Part shown: positions 34,724 through 45,301 of the stretch, one piece after another
How the letters are laid out: every line of letters starts with the position of its first letter
Numbering within the stretch: the stretch's first letter is position 1
NCBI RefSeq assembly: GCF_031143425.1
Contig: NC_090451.1
Span: 353,098,339 to 353,162,338 of the forward strand
DNA length: 64,000 nucleotides
DNA from: Pleurodeles waltl
Lineage: Eukaryota > Chordata > Amphibia > Caudata > Salamandridae
Direction: 5' to 3'
The notes under the pieces: generated by a model
Databases searched by the model: none
Told to the model about the DNA's origin: nothing
Seen by the model: the letters and a program-made list of their open reading frames with translations, nothing else
Position numbers and translations under genes: made by a program

Positions 34724-36938
34724 ACTGCAGCTGCTGCTGCTGCCAACCCCTCAGACACGTTTCTGCCCTCCTGGGATCCAGCCAGGCCTGGCCCAGGAAG
34801 GCAGAAAAAGGACTTCCTCAGAGAGAGGGTGTTACACCCTCTCCCTTTGGAAAAAGGTGTCAGGGCTGGGAGAAGTAGCCTCCCCCAGCCTCTGGAAATG
34901 CTTTGATGGGCACAGATGGTGCGCATCTCTGCATAAGCCAGTCTACACCAGTTCAGGGATCCCCCAGCCCTGCTCTGGCGCGAAACTGGACAAAGGAAAG
35001 GGGAGTGCCCACTCCCCTGACCTGCACCTCCCAGGGGAGGTGCCCAGAGCCCCTCCAGCGTGCCCCAGACCTCTGCCATCTTGGATTCAGAGGTGTGCTG
35101 ACCCACTGGACTGCTCTGAGTGGCCAGGGCCAGCAGGTGACGTCAGAGACTCCTTCTGATAGGCTCTTACCTGTGTTACTAGCCTATCCTCCTTCCTAGG
35201 TAGCCAAACCTCCTTTTCTGGCTATTTAGGGTCTCTGCTTTGGGGAATACTTTAGATACCGAATGCAAGAGCTCATCAGAGTTCCTCTGCATCTCCCTCT
35301 TCACCTTCTGCCAAAGGATCGACCGCTGACTGCTCAGGACGCCTGCAAAACCGCAACAAAGTAGCAAAGACAACTACTGCAACCTTGTATCGCTCATCCT
35401 GCCGCCTTCTCGACTGTTTCCTGGTGGTGCATGCTCTGGGTGTAGCCTGCCTCCTTCTTGCACCAGGAGCTCTGAAGAAATCTCCTGTGCGTCGACTGAA
35501 TCTTCCCCCTGCAACCGCAGGCAACAAAAGACTGCATCACCGGTCCTCTGGGTCCCCTCTCAGCACGACGAGCGTGGTCCCTGGACCTCAGCAACTCTGT
35601 CCAAGTGACTCCCACAGTCCAGTGACTCTTCAGTCCAAGTTTGGTGGAGGTAAGTCCTTGCCTCCCCACGCTAGACTACATTGCTGGGTACTGCGTGATT
35701 TGCAGCTGCTCCGGCTCCTGTGTACTCTTCCAGGATTTCCTTCGTGCACAGCCAAGCCTGGGTCCCCGATACTCTAACCTACAGTGCACAACCTTCTGAG
35801 TTGTCCTCCGGCGTCGTGGGACTCCCTTTTGTGACTTAGGGTGGACTCCGGTTCACTCCTCTTCTAAGTGCCTGTTCCGGTACTTCTGCGGGTGCTGGCA
35901 GCTTCTGTGAGGGCTCCCTGACTTGCTGGGCGCCCCCTCTGTCTCCTCATCCAAGTGGCAACATCCTGGTCCCTCCTGGGCCACAGCAGCATCCAAAAAC
36001 CCTAACGCGACCTTTGCAGCTTGCAAGGCTTGTTTGCAGTCTTTCTGCGTGGGAACACCTCTGCAAGCTTCTTCACGATGTGGGACATCCATCCTCCAAA
36101 GGGGAAGTTCCTAGTCCTCTTTGTTCTTGCAGAAACCAAAGCTTCTTCCATCTAGTGGCAGCTTCTTTGCACCCTCAGCTGGCATTTCCTGGGCATCTGC
36201 CCACTCTCGACATTGTCGCGACTCTTGGTCTTGGTCCCCTTGTTTCACAGGTACTCAGGTCCGGAAATCCACTGTTGTTGCTTTTCTGGTGTTGGTCTTC
36301 CTTGCAGAAACCCCTTTTCACGACTTCTGTGCTCTCTGGGGGTTATAGGTGCACTTTACACCTATTTTTCAGGGTCCTGGGGTGGGCTATTTTTCTAACC
36401 CTCGCTGTTTTCTTACAGTCCCAGCGACCCTCTACAAGCTCACATAGGTTTGGGGTCCATTCGTGGTTCGCATTCCACTTTTGGAGTATATGGTTTGTGT
36501 TAGAAATGGGGTTTTTGGTTGGCAGTCAGGTTACCCCCTGTCCAAGCAAAAGCCCTCACTCTAGTCAGGGTAAGTCACACCCAATCCAAGATTATCCTGT
36601 GCCCACCCTCTGGTAGCTTGGCATGAGCAGTCAGGCTTAACTTAGAAGGCAATGTGTAAAGTATTTGTGCAATAAATCATACAATACCACCATATAGCAC
36701 CACAAAAATACACCACACAGTGTTTAGAAGAATATATAATATTTATCTGGATAATTGTAGGTCAAAAAGAATAAAGTATGCAATGGGAAATTGTAGGGAT
36801 ATCACTGAAAAGTGATATACAGTGTCTTAAGTCTTTAGAATATAAACAAAGTCTCTTTCAAGCACAAGTACCTGGTTTGGAGTGGAAAAATCTCCTCAGA
36901 GGGCCACAAAAGAAAAGGTGCGTGGAAAAAGGGTGTGT

Positions 36939-37248
36939 GCGTCGATTTCTCCCCAGCACACCCGGACTTGCGTCGTTATTTTCCACGCGGGGAAGTCGTG
37001 CGTCGTTTTCCGGCGCGCGGACAGTCTCTTTCCGTGGATCGCGGGGATTACCAGATGTCCCGGGTCTGTGCGTGGATTTTCCTGCTTGTTTTCCGGCTGT
37101 GCGTCGTTCTGCGGGGCTGCGCGTCGAAATTACGATCTCACGGCAGGCGTCGCGTCGATTTCTCCTCTAGAGGTCGGGCGGCGTTGTCCTTGCGAAGCCG
37201 TGCGTCGGATTTTCGGTCGTCCCAAGAGCATCGCGTCGATCAGCGTCG
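36939..37248. repeat. Cluster of ten GCGTCG hexamers in Z
   Basis: Ten copies of GCGTCG (CGACGC on the other strand) occur within 310 bp, many as TGCGTCG(A/T)TTT. The stretch is CpG-rich while nearby DNA is CpG-poor. Confidence 0.9.
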
Positions 37249-37435
37249 ATCAGAGCACTTTCACAGCCAGGCAAGAGTTCAGCAAGGCAGCAGGCTAACA
37301 GCAAGGCAGCAGTCCTTTGTAGAAAGCAGACAGGTGAGTCCTTTGAGCAGCCAGGCAGTTCTTCTTGGCAGGATGTAGTTTCTGGTTCAGGTTTCTTCTC
37401 CAGCAAGTTTCTGATGAGGTAGGGCAGAGGCCCTG

Positions 37436-37442
37436 TTTTATA
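37436..37442 (-). promoter_or_regulatory. TATA box of Z
   Basis: The minus strand reads CCTTTGGGTATAAAACAGGG, a good TATA box in the right place for an LTR promoter, upstream of the CGACGC cluster. Confidence 0.6.
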
Positions 37443-38640
37443 CCCAAAGGTGCCTTTGAAGTGGGGGAGACTTCAAAGAGTGGCTAAGAAGTGCACCAGG
37501 TCCCCTTTCAGTTCAATCCTGTCTGCCAGGGTCCCAGTAGGGGGTGTGGCAGTCCTTTGTGTGAGAGTAGGCCCTCCACCCTCCCAGCCCAGGAAGACCC
37601 ATTCAAAATGGAGATGTATGCAAGTGAGGCTGAGTACCCTGTGTTTGGGGTGTGTCTGAATGAATGCACAAGGAGCTGTCAACCAAGCCCAGCCAGACAT
37701 GGATTGTAAGGCATAGAAGGATTTAAGTGCAAAGAAATGCTCACTTTCTAAAAGTGGCATTTCTAGAATAGTAATATTAAATCCGACTTCACCAGTCAGC
37801 AGGATTTTGTATTACTATTCTGGCCATATTAAATATGACCTTCCTGCTCCTTTCAGATAAGCAGCTGCCACTTCAACAGTGTATGAGGGCAGCCCCAATG
37901 TTAGCCTATGAAGGGAGCAGGCCTCACAGTAGTGTAAAAACGAATTTAGGAGTTTTACACTACCAGGACATATAACTACACAGGTACATGTCCTGCCTTT
38001 TACCTACACAGCACCCTGCTCTAGGGGATACCTAGGGCACACATTAAGGGTGACTTATATGTAGAAAAAGGGGAGTTCTAGGCTTGGCAAGTACTTTTAA
38101 ATGCCAAGTCGAGGTGGCAGTGAAACTGCACACACAGGCCTTGCAATGGCAGGCCTGAGACAAGGAAAAGGGGCTACTTAAGTGGGTGGCACAACCAGTG
38201 CTGCTGGCCCACTAGTAGCATTTAATTTACCAGCCCTATGCACATAAAGTGCACCTTACTAGGGACTTATAAGTAAATTAATAGTCCAATCAGGTATGAT
38301 TCAAGGTTACCATGTTTTAAGGGAGAGAGCATATGCACTTTAGCACTAGTTAGCAGTGGTAAAGTGCGCAGAGTCTAAAAACCAGCAAAAACAGTGTCCA
38401 AAAAGTGGAGGGAGGCAGGCAAAAAGTTAGGGGTGACTACCCTCAGGCTGTCAGGTCTAACAGTTTGTGTTGCCCCTATACCTATGTGCTCCTATTGCAA
38501 TCTACTGTAACTTTACACTGCTTGCATTACTTCCTTTTGCTATTACTGCATATTTTTGGTATTGTGTACATATATCTTGTGTATATTTGGCATCCTCATA
38601 CTGAGGGTACTCACTGAGATACTTTTGGCATATTGTCATA

Positions 38641-38662
38641 AAAATAAAGTACCTTTAATTTT
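38641..38662. terminator. Palindromic polyadenylation signal of X copy 2
   Basis: AAAATAAAGTACCTTTAATTTT carries AATAAA on the plus strand; the minus-strand copy is partly degraded here. Confidence 0.6.
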
Positions 38663-38753
38663 AGTATATCTGTGTATTGTGTTTTCTTATGATATTGTGC
38701 ATATGACACCAGTGGTATAGTAGGAGCTTTGCATGTCTCCTAGTTCAGCCTAA

Positions 38754-38984
38754 GCTGCTCTGCTATAGCTACCTTCTATCAGCCTAAGCTGCTAGAAACA
38801 CCTCTTCTACACTAATAAGGGATAACTGGACCTGGTACAGTGTGTAAATACCCCTTGGTACCCACTACAAGCTGCTCTGCTATAGCTACCTTCTATCAGC
38901 GTAAGCTGCTAGAAACACCTCTTCTACACTAAGGGATAACTGGACCTGGTACAGAGTGTAAGTACCCCTTGGTACCCACTACAA
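38754..38984 (+). repeat. 117-bp tandem duplication in the 3' end of X copy 2
   Basis: The segment from GCTGCTCTGCTATAGC to CCCACTACAA occurs at 38754-38870 and again at 38871-38984, with a 3-bp deletion and a few substitutions in the second unit. Other X copies have one unit. Confidence 0.9.
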
Positions 38985-39003
38985 GCCAGGCCAGCATCCT
39001 ACA

Positions 39004-39035
39004 GGGTTGCATAGGTAGGGATTGCAAAGACAGAT
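39004..39035 (+). repeat. Minisatellite, left part
   Basis: GGGTTGCATAGGTAGGGATT and GCAAAGACAGAT are two degenerate units of the array that continues at 41195 after element Y. Confidence 0.7.
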
Positions 39036-41194
39036 TGTAGGAAGCTGGCTCTCTATATAGTGCATTAAAATGAAGTACACTGTGTAGAGAGTCCAGTGGA
39101 TCCCCAATTGGTATTGCAGAGGCTAAAGTAGACAGGATCAATGCTCTATTTGTGGAAGTGTGGGCGAGCACTTAGGATTATCAGGGGGCAGTGCTAAGCA
39201 TTTATTGTACTCATAGAGGCAATACATGAGACACACACTCAATGATTAGATCAGAGACCAATTTAGAAAAATAATTCTTTTCATATATGTTTCAAACCCA
39301 AGAATTTCGTAATCAGGTGAGTAGCCTTTTAAGCATAAATACATACTTTGCAGTTTCAAAAATAGTGCAATTTTCAGAGTTCTCTCAATGTTATCCTATT
39401 GGAGGAAAAACAATGTTCAGCAAACACAGAGTTAACAACGTTATGAAGCCAATCTCGGAGTTTAGGTAAGTACTGGACACTGATCAGAACCACACAAACA
39501 GGTCATACCGGGCAGCAAGGAGTCAGGTACCCAATGGTTTCCTATGGGAGTTTGACCCAGTGACAAACAGGTTGCAGGCGCTGGCTATGAAGCCAGCCAG
39601 GGACAACAAATAGGCAGTTAGTAGACTTGGGGTGCTTGGGGACATAGGTGCACCTTTGGTCCTATTCTCCTGTGCCCAGGGGTGATGGATGCAGGGGTTT
39701 CTTTAGGTGTCGGGTTTTCACATCCGGGAGCACTCGCTGTCAGGGGGTCCTGTGTGTTCAGGCTGCAGGTGTCATGGGTAAGTCCAGCAGAGGTGGACCC
39801 AGAGTGGACCAGAGCTCTTAGGAATTGGGGGATGTCGTTGGCATCAGTGACCCAGCTCAGCTGGGGTCAGGGTTTACGGGTGCAGTGGTTGCTGTAGCTG
39901 TCAGATTTTCTCTCTTCACAAGCCTGTGGGAGAGGGGGCCTGCGTGCAGAGGATGTAGGCATCCCAGGAGAGCCCAAGATGGTTGAGACCACACTGGACT
40001 CTGTCTCTGGGCAGCTGGGCAGTTGGGGACCGACATAGGCACCTTCCGTTGGCTTCACCTCTGGTCGTGGAGGTCAGGTGCAGTAGTCACTTCTAGTGTC
40101 AGGTTTCTGGGGTCCAGCAGCTGCAGAGTCTTCCTTGGAGTTTCTTGTTGCAGGGCAAGCCCGGGACCTAATTTCCTCCAAGCAAGATGGAGGAATTTGA
40201 GAAGTAGTGTCCACTTCAGTTCATCCACTGTAGGGGTGGGTCTGGTATGAAGTGGGCACTCCTCCTAACTTAACTAATTTTCCCACTGTGCTGCCGCCAA
40301 AAGTGGGATCAGGACAGGTGGTGGTCATCTCCACCATCTGGAGAGACCTGGGTTGCATTACAAAGGCAGCAAGGCCTTTCAGTTCCCGGCCCTGGAATGT
40401 CGATCCTGTTTATTAGAGGAGTTCACACCTCTGCATAGAGCTGGCCTTTGTCTCAAGCCCTCAAGAGTGCTGGCTCTCACTTTGGGAGGCCAGAAACATG
40501 TTTGTGGTGGCTGAATGGTCAGGACTAGTCAGGCAGCTCACTAGTATCTGGTAGGTTTTCAGGGGGCAGCTCTAAGGTGCCCTCTGTGTGCATTTTTCAA
40601 TAAATCCATCACTGGGGTCAGTGGGGGGGGTTTATTATTCTGAAATGTTTGATACCAAACATCCCTGGAATCAGTGAAGCCATCATGTAGCTGGTAAACT
40701 CGTAATGGCCAATGTCGAGCACATGAATTTAAAATGGCTTCCCTGTGCACTTTACTATGTCTCAGAATCAACAGAGACATAGCAGGGGAATATCTGCTCA
40801 TGCGTATATGCCCTCACTTATGCCTTTATGCACCCTGCCTTACAGGTGACTTACACCTGGCACATGCAGTGATAGGGGACGTGGCACACAGGAGCATGTG
40901 TCAGGTCGTGTTTTCAATATAGCCTTCACCAACACACACAGTCTGCAACGGCAGCATTGTGTGGGTTTGGAGAGAGGTCCCTGAGGATGGCACAATTGGT
41001 GCTGTAGTACTCAGAGACCTCCCTTAGTACCCCAGGCACTGGGTACAAGGGGTACTATTTACTAGGTACTTACAGTGGTAAGTCTGGCACTGGGGACCTG
41101 GTTAACAGGAATCCAGTGCACTAACAATCAAAGCCACATCAGAAACCAGGCAAAAAGTGATGGTTGCCCATGTCAAAAAGGGTGTTTTCCTACA
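39036..41194 (-). mobile_element. Y: 2159-bp LTR-like element related to X
   Basis: The ends are TGTAGGAAGCTGGCTCTC and GGGTGTTTTCCTACA, flanked by CAGAT (39031-39035) and CAGAC (41195-41199), a 5-bp duplication with one mismatch. It shares with X the terminal octamer, the order of blocks near the right end (hairpin, then AACCAGGCAAAAAGTGATGG) and lack of coding sequence, but the interior differs. Minus orientation is inferred because the GCTGG-type end is on the left. Confidence 0.75.
41088..41118. repeat. Y-family terminal stem-loop
   Basis: CACTGGGGACCTG and CAGGAATCCAGTG form an imperfect inverted repeat around GTTAA, the counterpart of the X stem-loops. Confidence 0.6.
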
Positions 41195-41520
41195 CAGACA
41201 TGTTTGCAAAGATAGACAGACAGTATGGGTTGCAAAAGTAGATAGGGTTGCACAGGTAGATAGCTACAGGATAGGTTACAAAGATGGATAGCTAGGGTTC
41301 CCAAGACAGTTTTGCAAAGATACATAGAAAGGTTTGCATTGATATAAAGGGTTAAATAAAAGATAGGGTTACAAAGATAGACAGGGTTGGACAGATAGAT
41401 ATACAAACATAGATATGGTTGCAAAGATAGATAGGGCTGCAACGATAGATTGGGTTGCAAAGACAAAGTTGCATTGACAGAGAAAGCTGCAAATATATAT
41501 ACACAAAGAGATATAACAGT
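41195..41520 (+). repeat. Minisatellite, right part
   Basis: Degenerate units of about 16-20 bp of the type GGTTGCAAAGATAGATAG are repeated. With 39004-39035 it forms one array split by Y. Confidence 0.8.
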
Positions 41521-42331
41521 TAAATGTCTATAAAAGCAGGCCATACAGGAGCAATGAAAGTAAATTAGAAAGACACATATGTATTGCATAATGGAACTCT
41601 AACACTAAGCTAAATTGCTCCACATGCATAACAGTAGCTCTCACTTAACATATATTCCAGCATGACATACTGGTGTGCAGTCATAAATGGCTTTAATATG
41701 CATCTAAATATATGAAACTTCGTACAGAACAGTATCAAATTGAAATCATCTAGTAAGCTGTGTAATATTAATCGTCCAATAAACAAAGGTAACTCCAAAA
41801 GGAATTTACAACAGCATAAGCAGAAGGAACTGATAAAGCTGGAACATGCCCTATATCCTCCTGGTGGGGGTGGGGGAGCAGCTGCTCAAGCAGAAAAACT
41901 GATGAGGCCATATATTTGGCCTGTTCTTCTCCATTGCATATGCACTGCAGAATGAGCGCATGTAAACAAAAGTGCTACTTATCAAAAACTGGAATCCATT
42001 CTTTACTTCTGAATAGACTGTCCTCTGCAGAGACAACAGATGTCAAGTGCATGAAATCAGCAGGACAAGTAGCATGTTGGGGTTGTGGGGGACTGACTTC
42101 AGAAAAGACCCACTCTCTGAAAGGGCAGCGAGGCATTGGACAAACAATAGCAGGTGAGGTACTCTGGGTGCTTCGGAATGGGCAACAACAGAGCAGACCC
42201 TTCACAATAAACTGTAATGCACTGTATTCATGATGATGTGCATATGAGCTGGTAGAATATGTCCCTGGGTACAAGTGCAAATTGTGCACTTTCCACCCTT
42301 CATGTGCAGGGTCATGTTTTTATGTCATATG
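41521..42331. other. Unassigned interval
   Basis: No gene or repeat boundary was recognised. Confidence 0.45.
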
Positions 42332-42404
42332 TGTAGTAAAGTACCATCTTGCCTGGCATGTTACGCCCATTTTTACTTGTGTGTCTGTCTGTTTTTGCCT
42401 GTGT

Positions 42405-42435
42405 CACTGGGATCCTGCTAGCCAGGACCCCAGTG
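42405..42435. repeat. X stem-loop 1
   Basis: Arms CACTGGGATCCTG and CAGGACCCCAGTG surround the loop CTAGC; one position differs from perfect pairing. Confidence 0.8.
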
Positions 42436-42484
42436 CTCATAGTTTGTGGCCAACATGTGTTCCCTGTGTGGTGCCTAACTGTAT

Positions 42485-42515
42485 CACCGAGGCTCTGCTA
42501 ACCAGAACCTCAGTG
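42485..42515. repeat. X stem-loop 2
   Basis: Arms CACCGAGGCTCTG and CAGAACCTCAGTG surround the loop CTAAC. Two positions are C/A mispairs on the plus strand, which read as G-T wobbles on the minus strand. It starts exactly 80 bp after stem-loop 1. Confidence 0.8.
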
Positions 42516-43607
42516 TTTATGCTCTCTCTGCTTTTAAAATTGTCACTGCAGGCTAGTGACTATGTTCGCCAATTCTGATTGGCACACTGGAACACCCTTA
42601 TAATTCCCTAGTATATGGTACCTAGGTACTCAGGGTATTGGGGTTCCAGGAGATCCCTATGGGCTGCAGCATTTCTTTTGCCACCCATAGGGAGCTGAGA
42701 CAATTCTTATACAGGACTGCCACTGCAGCCTGAGTGTAATAACGTCTACGTTATTTCACAGCCATTTTACACTGCACTTAAGTAACTTATAAGTCACCTA
42801 TATGTCTAACCCTCACTTGGTGAAGGTTAGTTGCAAAGTTACTAAGTGTGAGGGCACCCTGGCACTATCCAAGGTACCCCCACTTTGTTCAGGGCAAGTT
42901 CCCCAGACTTTGTGAGTGCGGGGACACCATTACACGTGTGAACTACATATAGATCAATACCTATGTGTAGCTTCACAATGGTAACTCCGAACATGTTCAT
43001 GTAACATGTCTAAGATCATGGAATTGTCCCCCCAAGCCAAATCTGGTATTGAGGTGCCAATCCCATGCATCCCCGGGGCTCCAGCATGGACCCCGGGTAC
43101 TGCCAAACTAGCTCTCTGGGGTTTTCTCTGCAGCTACCGCTGCTGCCAACCCTCAGACAGGTTTCTGCCCTCCTGGGGTCTGGGCAGCCCAGTCCCAAGA
43201 AGGAAGAACAAAGGATTTCCTCCGAGAGAGGGTGTTACACCCTCTCCCTTTGGAAATAGGAGTTAAGGGCTGGGGAGGAGTAGCCTCCCACAGCCTCTGG
43301 AAATGCTTTGAAGGGCACAGATGGTGCCCTCCTTGCATAAGCCAGTCTACACCGGTTCAGGGAGCCCCCAGCCCCTGCTCTGGCGCGAAACTGGACAAAG
43401 GAAAGGGGAGTGACCACTCCCCTGTCCATCACCACCCCAGGGGTGGTGCCCAGAGCTCCTCCAGTGTGCCCCAGACCTCTCCCATCTTGAATGCAGAGGT
43501 GTGAGGGCACAATGGAGACCTCTGAGTGGCCAGTGCCAGCAGGTGACGTCAGAGACCCCTCCTGACAGGCTCTTACCTGGTTAGGTAGCCAATCCTCCTA
43601 TGAGGGC

Positions 43608-43616
43608 TATTTAGGG
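43608..43616 (+). promoter_or_regulatory. Conserved TATTTAGGG core-promoter-like box of X
   Basis: GCTATTTAGGGTCTCT is kept nearly unchanged in X copies at 1809, 35223, 43608, 61213 and, on the minus strand, 52175-52183. It could act as a TATA-type box that sets the U3/R border; that is inference. Confidence 0.5.
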
Positions 43617-45056
43617 TCTCTCCTGTGGGTTCCTCTTCAGATAGCGAATGCAAGAGCTCACCAGAGTTCCTCTGCACTTCTCTCTTCGACTTCTGCCAAG
43701 GATCGACCACTGACTGCTCCAGGACGCCTGCAAAACCGCAACAAAGTAGCAAGACGACTACCTGCAACATTGTAGCGCCTAATCCTTCCGGCTTTCTCGA
43801 CTGTTTCCCTGTGGTGCATGCTCTGAGGGCTATCTGCCTTCACCCTGCATTGGAAGCCAAGAAGAAATCCCCCCGTGGGTCAACGGAATCTTCCCCCTGC
43901 TAACGCAGACACCAAACGTCTGCATCACCGGTCCTCTGGGTCCGCTCTCAACTTGACGAGCGTGGTCCCTGGAACACAGGAGCTGGATCCAAGTGACCCC
44001 GACAGTCCAGTGGTCCTTATATCCAAATTTGGTGGAGGTAAGTCCTTGCCTCCCCCCGCCAGACAGTAATCCTGTGTACTGTGTGATCTGCAGCTGCTAG
44101 GGCTTCTGTGCACTTTTGCAAAACTTCCTTCGTGTACAGCACAGTCCAGGTCCCCAGCACTCCGTCCTGCATTGCCCAACTCGCTGAGTTGACCTCTGGC
44201 TTTGTGGGACCCTCTTTTGTTGTGTTGAGACGACAGCTGTGCTCAGATTTCTTGAATGCCTGTTCAGGTGCTTCTGCGGGTGCTGCCTTCTTCTGCGTGT
44301 GGTCTGCTGTTGCTGAGCGCCCCCTCTGTCTCCTCCTCCAAGGGGCAACCTCCAGGTCCTTCCTGGGCCCTGCCAGCACCCATAATCTTCAACTGTGACT
44401 CTTGCAGCTAGCAAGGCTTGTTTGCGGTCTTTCTGCGTGGAAACAACTCTGCATCCTCCAGCACGCCGTGGGACATCTTCTGACCAAAGGAGAAGTTCCT
44501 GGCACCTTCCATTGTTGCAGAATCTTCAGCTTCTTCCACCCGGAGGAAGCCCTTTTGCACCTTCATCCGGGGTTTAGTGGGCTCCTGCCCCACTGGACAC
44601 TTGCTTGACTCTTGGAATTGGGCCCCTTCCTTTGCAGGTCCTCAGGTCCAGGAATCCGTCTTCAGTGCTTTGCAGTCAGTTGTTGTCTTTGCAGAATCCC
44701 GTATCTCGACTATATTGACTTTCTGGGGTAGTAGGGTAACTTTACTCCTACTTTTCAGGGTCTTGGGGTGGGGTCTCTTGGACACCCTTATTGTTTTCTT
44801 ACACTCCCAGCGACCCTCTACACACTACACTAGGCCTGGGGTCCATTTGTGGTTCGCATTCCACTTTTGGAGTATATGGTTTGTGTTGCCCCTAGGCCTA
44901 TTGCCTCCTATTGCATTCTGTTGTGTTCTACAGTGTTTGCACTACTTTTCTAAGTGTTTTACTGACCTGATTTTGGTTTGTGTGTATATTTTGTGTATTT
45001 TACTTACCTCCTATGGGAGTATATCCTTTGAGATACTTTTGGCATATTGTCACTAG

Positions 45057-45078
45057 AATAAAGTACCTTTATTTTTAG
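45057..45078. terminator. Palindromic polyadenylation signal of X copy 3
   Basis: AATAAAGTACCTTTATTTTT carries AATAAA on the plus strand and AAATAAAGG on the minus strand. Confidence 0.65.
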
Positions 45079-45301
45079 TAACTCTGAGTATTGTGTTTCT
45101 TATGATGTAGTGCTATATGAAATAAGTGGTATAGTAGGAGCTTTGCATGTCTCCTAGTTCAGCCTCAAATGCTCTGCTTTAGCTACCTCTATCAGCCAAC
45201 GCTGTTAGAACACTACTAATCTACTAATAAGGGATAACTGGACCTGGCACAAGGTGTAAGTACCACAAGGTACCCACTATAAGCTAGGCCAGCTTCCTAC
45301 A

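Larger units (their letters stand above)
36498..38462 (-). mobile_element. Z: 1965-bp solo-LTR-like element
   Basis: The ends are TGTTAGAAATGGGG and CAGGTCTAACA, flanked by a perfect 5-bp duplication GTTTG (36493-36497 and 38463-38467). TG...CA ends, short inverted termini and a 5-bp duplication are what an integrase-made solo LTR should show. On the minus strand a canonical TATAAAA (37436-37442) is followed by a presumed transcription start near 37405, so U3 would be about 1 kb. No primer-binding site, gag or pol is present. Confidence 0.85.
34724..39003 (+). mobile_element. X-family element, copy 2, 5'-truncated, hosting Z
   Basis: X sequence starts abruptly at about 34724 (CTGCAGCTGCTGCTGCTGCC), inside the family unit, and runs to the terminal CCAGCATCCTACA at 39003. 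It has TATTTAGGG at 35223-35231 and AATAAA at 38643-38648. The Z element (36498-38462) is inserted between two parts of X with a GTTTG duplication. A 117-bp tandem duplication lies close to the end. The 5' truncation explains the missing target duplication. Confidence 0.8.
42332..45301 (+). mobile_element. X-family element, copy 3, full length (2970 bp)
   Basis: It starts TGTAGTAAAGTACCATC and ends GGCCAGCTTCCTACA, with a perfect 5-bp duplication ATATG (42327-42331 and 45302-45306). Landmarks in order are two stem-loops (42405-42435, 42485-42515), GC-rich middle, TATTTAGGG (43608-43616), a 1.4-kb stretch without stable coding sequence, AATAAA (45057-45062) and about 240 bp to the end. The structure fits an unusually long solo LTR (U3-R-U5) or an LTR-derived non-autonomous unit. 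It is the best reference copy in the window. Confidence 0.85.

Noticed and set aside
41195..41520. CRISPR-like array
   Set aside because: The units are degenerate and contiguous without unique spacers, and the window is clearly eukaryotic.
34724..45301. X copies 2 and 3 in the same orientation, as the two LTRs of one retroelement
   Set aside because: Copy 3 has its own perfect ATATG duplication, and the interval holds Y and a minisatellite, not gag/pol.
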